A stretch of DNA of 64,000 nt, taken from an uncultured Paracoccaceae bacterium (lineage in GTDB: Bacteria; Pseudomonadota; Alphaproteobacteria; Rhodobacterales; Rhodobacteraceae). Within the stretch, counting starts at the first letter, position 1; each line of letters starts with the position of its first letter. Positions 59,669 through 64,000 of this stretch are shown one piece after another. The notes below the pieces were generated by a model. That model made no database searches. It had not been told where the DNA came from and saw only the letters and a list, made by a program, of their open reading frames with translations. A program made the position numbers and the translations under genes. The stretch lies in NCBI GenBank assembly GCA_938005545.1, contig CALKXV010000008.1, forward strand, positions 32,614 to 96,613, in the 5' to 3' direction.

Positions 59669-61356
59669 TAGATTTCCTTCGCGAAGTGTTTCATGACCAG
59701 ACGGATCGGATTAGGAGCCGCCTGCCCCAGCCCACAGATTGACGCATCCGCCATCACAGTGCAAAGATCTTCCAAAAGCGGCTGATCCCACGTCTCGGCC
59801 TGCATCAGCTTAACTGCTTTTTCACAGCCGGCCCGACAAGGCGTACATTGCCCACAACTCTCATCTTCGAAGAATTTCAACATGTTAAGTGCTGCATCAC
59901 GGGCCCTGTCATGATCCGACAGCACAACAACAGCCGCAGATCCAATAAAAGTTCCGTGAGGTTGCAAAGTGTCGAAATCAAGCGGCACATCGTCCATTGA
60001 TGCAGGCAAAATCCCCGAAGATGGCCCGCCCGGCTGATAGGCTTTGAACGTGTGGCCGTCGGCCATTCCGCCTGCTGCCGCAATAATATCCGTTATTGTC
60101 GAACCCGCCGGCAACAGAAATACACCCGGATTGGCCACGCGCCCCGACACGGAATAACTGCGCAATCCGACGCGGCCATTCTTTTCGGTCGCGTTCAGAC
60201 ACTCCGACCCGTCGCGGCAGACTTTCGTCACCCAATACAGCGTCTCGACATTATGCACCAAAGTCGGGCGATCAAAGATACCCACTTGTGCCACGAACGG
60301 CGGGCGATGGCGAGGCAGCCCGCGCTTGCCTTCAATGCTTTCGATCATCGCGCTTTCTTCGCCGCAGATATAAGCCCCGGCCCCACGGCGCAGATCAATG
60401 TATCCGGGCGCAACAAGGCCCGCCTTTTCCAGCGCCGCAATTTCACTTGCCAAAATGCGCAAAACGGCAGGATATTCGTCGCGCATATAGATGAAGCACG
60501 TCTCGGCCTCGACGGCCCAAGCGGCAATCAACATGCCCTCAAGGAACAGATGCGGCGTGCGTTCAAGATAATAACGGTCTTTGAATGTCCCCGGCTCGCC
60601 CTCGTCGCCATTCACAGCCAAAAAACGCGGGCCTTCGTTGGCACGCACAAAGCCCCATTTTTTACCCGACGGAAATCCAGCGCCACCCAGCCCGCGCAAC
60701 CCGCTTGCCAGAATGCGCGCCTGAACATCTTCCCAGTCGCCGTCCTTCCGCAAGGCTTCAAGCGCGGCATAGCCACCTTCCGCACGATAAGTCTCAAACC
60801 CTTCATAATCGGGAATATCCGCATGGGTATGCCCGGCAGCAATCGCGGCATTCACCTTTTCAGGCGTTGCGTGATCAATATGGTGATGGCCCAGTTCCAA
60901 CACAGGGGCCGTATCGCATCGCCCCATGCAAGGCGCGCGCAACACGCGAACGTCGGCCGCATCCAAGCCGTCTTCCAAGGCCTTCTGCAACTGAGCCGCC
61001 CCCGCCATTTCGCAAGACAGGCTGTCGCAAACGCGAATGGTCAAAGCGGGCGGCACAGGTTCACCATCGCGAACCACATCGAAATGCGCATAAAACGTCG
61101 CAACTTCATAGACTTCCGCCTGCGCAAGCCGCATCTCATCGGCCAAAGCCGCGATGTGATCTGCCGACAAATGCCCAAACTCATCTTGGATCAAATGAAG
61201 ATGCTCGATCAAAAGATCCCGGCGACGCGGACGATCCCCCAAAAGCCCGCGCACCGTTTCAAGCGCAAGATCATCCACCTGACGGCCCTTTGGAGTACGT
61301 CGGCTTTTGCCCGTACCCTTCTGTTTCCAGACGCCTTTTTCACTGTCCAGTGGTGC
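59668..61356 (-). CDS. Formate dehydrogenase beta subunit: NuoE-like domain fused to NuoF-like domain
   Basis: VYEVATFYAHFDVVRDGEPVPPALTIRVCDSLSCEMAGA...APCMGRCDTAPV (NuoE) then GLRGLGGAGFPSGKKWGFVRANEGPRFLAVNGDEGEPGTFKDRYYLE (NuoF), ESCGQCTPCRAG. Confidence 0.95.
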   Translation of the reverse strand, partial: APLDSEKGVWKQKGTGKSRRTPKGRQVDDLALETVRGLLGDRPRRRDLLIEHLHLIQDEFGHLSADHIAALADEMRLAQAEVYEVATFYAHFDVVRDGEPVPPALTIRVCDSLSCEMAGAAQLQKALEDGLDAADVRVLRAPCMGRCDTAPVLELGHHHIDHATPEKVNAAIAAGHTHADIPDYEGFETYRAEGGYAALEALRKDGDWEDVQARILASGLRGLGGAGFPSGKKWGFVRANEGPRFLAVNGDEGEPGTFKDRYYLERTPHLFLEGMLIAAWAVEAETCFIYMRDEYPAVLRILASEIAALEKAGLVAPGYIDLRRGAGAYICGEESAMIESIEGKRGLPRHRPPFVAQVGIFDRPTLVHNVETLYWVTKVCRDGSECLNATEKNGRVGLRSYSVSGRVANPGVFLLPAGSTITDIIAAAGGMADGHTFKAYQPGGPSSGILPASMDDVPLDFDTLQPHGTFIGSAAVVVLSDHDRARDAALNMLKFFEDESCGQCTPCRAGCEKAVKLMQAETWDQPLLEDLCTVMADASICGLGQAAPNPIRLVMKHFAKEI

Positions 61357-61439
61357 CATGGTGATCTCCCCTGGCGGCACTTTGCCTTCGGGAATACCAA
61401 TCGTCAAATAAGCATTTTGGATAGAGCGATAGTTTTTGC

Positions 61440-62318
61440 TTATTGCATAATCACCACAGTTCTCCGCAAAGCCTCAACCACCGGAATGCCCTGCCCGCGT
61501 TTCGGCGTCACCAATGCGACCGGTTTCTCGATCACGGGGTCGATCAATGGCAAAAGGTCCGCACGCTGCAATCCGCCCAATGTTTCGGCCATCATGCGCG
61601 GCACTACAGTCGCCCCCATGCCTTCCTGCGCCATGGAAATCGCCGCGATAAACCCGTTGGTTTCGGCCACCACGGTCGGCAAAGCGCCCAAATCCGCAAA
61701 TATCTGATCCAAAATCCGTCGGTTCTGCATTTCAGGGTCCAACAGGATCAACGGCAATCCAGCCGCGTCCGCCCAGGAAATCTCATCCCCCGACGCCAAA
61801 CCCTTCGGGGCCAAAAGCACATATTCCTCGCTATAAAGTGCCTCAACCACCAATAAATCCGCGCTGGCCCCTTCGGCATAGGTCAGCCCTGCATCAAATG
61901 ATCCGTCGTCGACCCCCTGCTGCACACCCAAAGATGTCGTCGATTTGATCCGTGGGCGGATACCCGGATGCGTCTTCCTCAACCGATTGGCCACCAACCC
62001 CGCATAGGGCTGCGCCGTCGGGATCGTGCCAATCGTCAAATCGCCCGCAACTTCGCCACGCGCAGCACGCACTTCTTCTTCCAAGGCGCGCACTTCGTCT
62101 AAAATTGACCGCGCATGTGCCACCACACGTTCGCCTTCCGCCGTCAGACCCTGAAACCGATTGCCCCGTTTGACGATCTGCGTTCCCAAACGTTCTTCTA
62201 AATTCCGAATGCGCATCGAAAACGCTGGCTGCGACAAGCCGCATTGTTCGGCAGCCCGCGCAAAATGCCGGTGCCGCGTCAGGGCCAACAAACAATCAAG
62301 GTCGCGCAAATCAAGCAT
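61440..62318 (-). CDS. LysR-family transcriptional regulator
   Basis: MLDLRDLDCLLALTRHRHFARAAEQCGLSQPAFSMRIRNLEERLGTQIVKRGNRFQGLTAEG. Confidence 0.93.
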   Translation of the reverse strand: MLDLRDLDCLLALTRHRHFARAAEQCGLSQPAFSMRIRNLEERLGTQIVKRGNRFQGLTAEGERVVAHARSILDEVRALEEEVRAARGEVAGDLTIGTIPTAQPYAGLVANRLRKTHPGIRPRIKSTTSLGVQQGVDDGSFDAGLTYAEGASADLLVVEALYSEEYVLLAPKGLASGDEISWADAAGLPLILLDPEMQNRRILDQIFADLGALPTVVAETNGFIAAISMAQEGMGATVVPRMMAETLGGLQRADLLPLIDPVIEKPVALVTPKRGQGIPVVEALRRTVVIMQ

Positions 62319-62399
62319 GTCCCTTGCATGCACGCTCCTCAAGCGGTTGCCAAGCCCGATGCAAATGCTACCCATGTCCAAACCGCGAAGGAACCCGAA

Positions 62400-63389
62400 A
62401 TGACCACCCCAGACACCATGCGCGCAATCTTGATCCGCGAACCGGGCGGACCCGACGTTCTTGAAGTGGGCCAAGCCCCGGTCCCGACACCCGGCCCCAA
62501 ACAAGTGCTGGTGAAAGTGACCGCCGCAGGCGTCAATGGCCCCGATCTTCTTCAACGCCGCGGCCATTACCCACCACCGCCCGGAGCCTCCCCGCTTCTC
62601 GGCCTCGAAATCTCCGGCGAAGTCGTCGCTTTGGGTCCCGACTGTCCCCGCTGGCAAATCGGTGATCGCCTGTGCGCGCTGACGAACGGTGGCGGTTACG
62701 CAGAATTCGTTGCCATCGACGCCGACCATTGTATTGCGCTTCCCCAGGGTGTCTCGGAAGTTGACGCTGCTGGCCTGCCCGAAACCTTTTTCACCGTCTA
62801 TTCGAACGTGTTTCACGACCATGACATCCCAAAAGGTGCGAATTTCCTGATCCACGGTGGTGCGGGCGGTATCGGTTCAACAGCCGTGCAGCTGGGTGCC
62901 GCCATGGGCCTTAACGTGCTGACAACAGTATCAAACCCAGACGCCGCCGCTTTTGTCACAAACCTTGGCGCAAACCGCGCCATTAACTACAAAGACGAAG
63001 ACTTTGTCGAAGTTACCCGCGACGCTGGCGGCGCTGACATCATCCTCGACATCGTTGGCGGCGATTATATCGCCCGCAACATGAAAGCCGCACGCCACGA
63101 TGCGCGCCTCATCCAACTTGCCTTCAATCAAGGCTCCAAGGTCGATATCAACCTGATGCCCGTCATGTTGAAACGTCTGACCTTCACCGGCTCAACGCTG
63201 CGATCCCGCCCGCCGGAATTCAAAGTCGCCGTCGCAGCAGGCGTCGAAACCAACGTCTGGCCCCATTTCGCGTCCGGTAAAATCAAGCCCGTCACCCACA
63301 CGACCCTGTCCATGGAAGACGCCACAAAGGCGCACGAAATGATGGAAGCCTCGGCTCACCGCGGCAAGATCATCCTGACCATGGGTTGA
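62400..63389 (+). CDS. NAD(P)H-quinone oxidoreductase (zinc-independent MDR, Qor type)
   Basis: MRAILIREPGGPDVLEVGQAPVPTPGPKQVLVKVTAAGVNGPDLLQRRGHYPPPPGASPLLGLEISGEV; FLIHGGAGGIGSTAVQLGAAMG. Confidence 0.95.
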   Translation: MTTPDTMRAILIREPGGPDVLEVGQAPVPTPGPKQVLVKVTAAGVNGPDLLQRRGHYPPPPGASPLLGLEISGEVVALGPDCPRWQIGDRLCALTNGGGYAEFVAIDADHCIALPQGVSEVDAAGLPETFFTVYSNVFHDHDIPKGANFLIHGGAGGIGSTAVQLGAAMGLNVLTTVSNPDAAAFVTNLGANRAINYKDEDFVEVTRDAGGADIILDIVGGDYIARNMKAARHDARLIQLAFNQGSKVDINLMPVMLKRLTFTGSTLRSRPPEFKVAVAAGVETNVWPHFASGKIKPVTHTTLSMEDATKAHEMMEASAHRGKIILTMG

Positions 63390-63890
63390 CGGCAATCTAC
63401 CCGAACCTGAAGGAGCGGAACTATCACTGAAACAAGCATAGGATCTTCACGCAGGGCATGGTGAATGCCGCGAGTGGATGGCTCCTGCATTGCAAGAGAT
63501 TTCTTTGATTGCGATGGTCTTTCAGTACAGTCGTGTGTCCGGCCTGTTTGCGTAGCAATTGCCACTGGCCCTGATGAGTTCTGCAAGCAAGGTTCCTAGC
63601 GGCTACCATCCGGACCACAGCACCTTTACCATCCCACGCGCATCCGTCTTGACCGTCTTATTGCGCAAAGCTGACAGGGCGGCGTTCACTTGTCTTGCTT
63701 CCATACAGACACCATCAAAGCCAGCAGCCTGCAGGTCAAAGTAAAGATGCTGGCTCATTGCACCGGACTCAAATCCAACCCGACACTGACCAGCAGATAC
63801 ATCACTCAGGCAGGTCGAGATTTTCTCAACCTCACATGCTATCGAGCGCTCAAAGATGTGCTTCTCTAATTGGGTGTTTAGGTCAAGCTC
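63390..63890 (-). pseudogene. Decayed IS110-family transposase remnant (frameshifts/stop)
   Basis: Minus strand CRVGFESGAMSQHLYFDLQAAGFDGVCMEARQVNAALSALRNKTVKTDARGMVKVLWSGW* then, shifted frame, HHALREDPMLVSVIVPLLQVRVDCRQ. Confidence 0.82.
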
Positions 63891-64000
63891 GTATTCCTTC
63901 TTTCTTCTGGGTCATTGTCGCTCATCCGGGTCACGCTTCTCTCCGCAGTCTGTTTGATGCCGTGATGGCATCACTGCATGCATGTGTCGGATTGGTTGTG

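Noticed and set aside
60052-61707. 551-aa plus-strand ORF opposite the FDH beta subunit and LysR gene
   Set aside because: Antisense shadow spanning two well-supported genes.

Overview
64 kb of what looks like a Rhodobacterales (Roseobacter-type) alphaproteobacterial chromosome, judged from gene content and protein flavour: ligA, ctrA and sciP together, a tad pilus locus, yajC-secDF, ccmAB, soxBDAG, fhs and an NAD-linked formate dehydrogenase. Most of the window is housekeeping or ordinary accessory sequence. The outstanding item is a 1069-codon, single-polypeptide reductive-dehalogenase-like protein (15509-18718). It has a degenerate first RdhA-like module, a second module with two Fe-S cluster motifs, a flavin/NAD reductase and a plant-type 2Fe-2S ferredoxin. 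Other points of interest: (i) a corrinoid/methyl-THF module (MetF-like, methyl-THF methyltransferase, ASKHA/2Fe-2S activator) with no corrinoid protein or substrate methyltransferase beside it, in which two proteins end in independent poly-Arg tails; (ii) a tad pilus locus with three Flp pilins, two sharing a C-x12-C C-terminal loop, but no secretin or prepilin peptidase; (iii) an ABC transporter operon without an ATPase, followed by a DUF1636-like protein and a canonical formylglycine-generating enzyme; (iv) an exported protein translationally coupled inside a formate dehydrogenase operon; (v) short 11-bp phased direct repeats; (vi) decayed IS3- and IS110-family transposases. No CRISPR array or rRNA was seen. 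One tRNA-Gly(CCC) is present. All family assignments come from reading motifs by eye; no database search was run.
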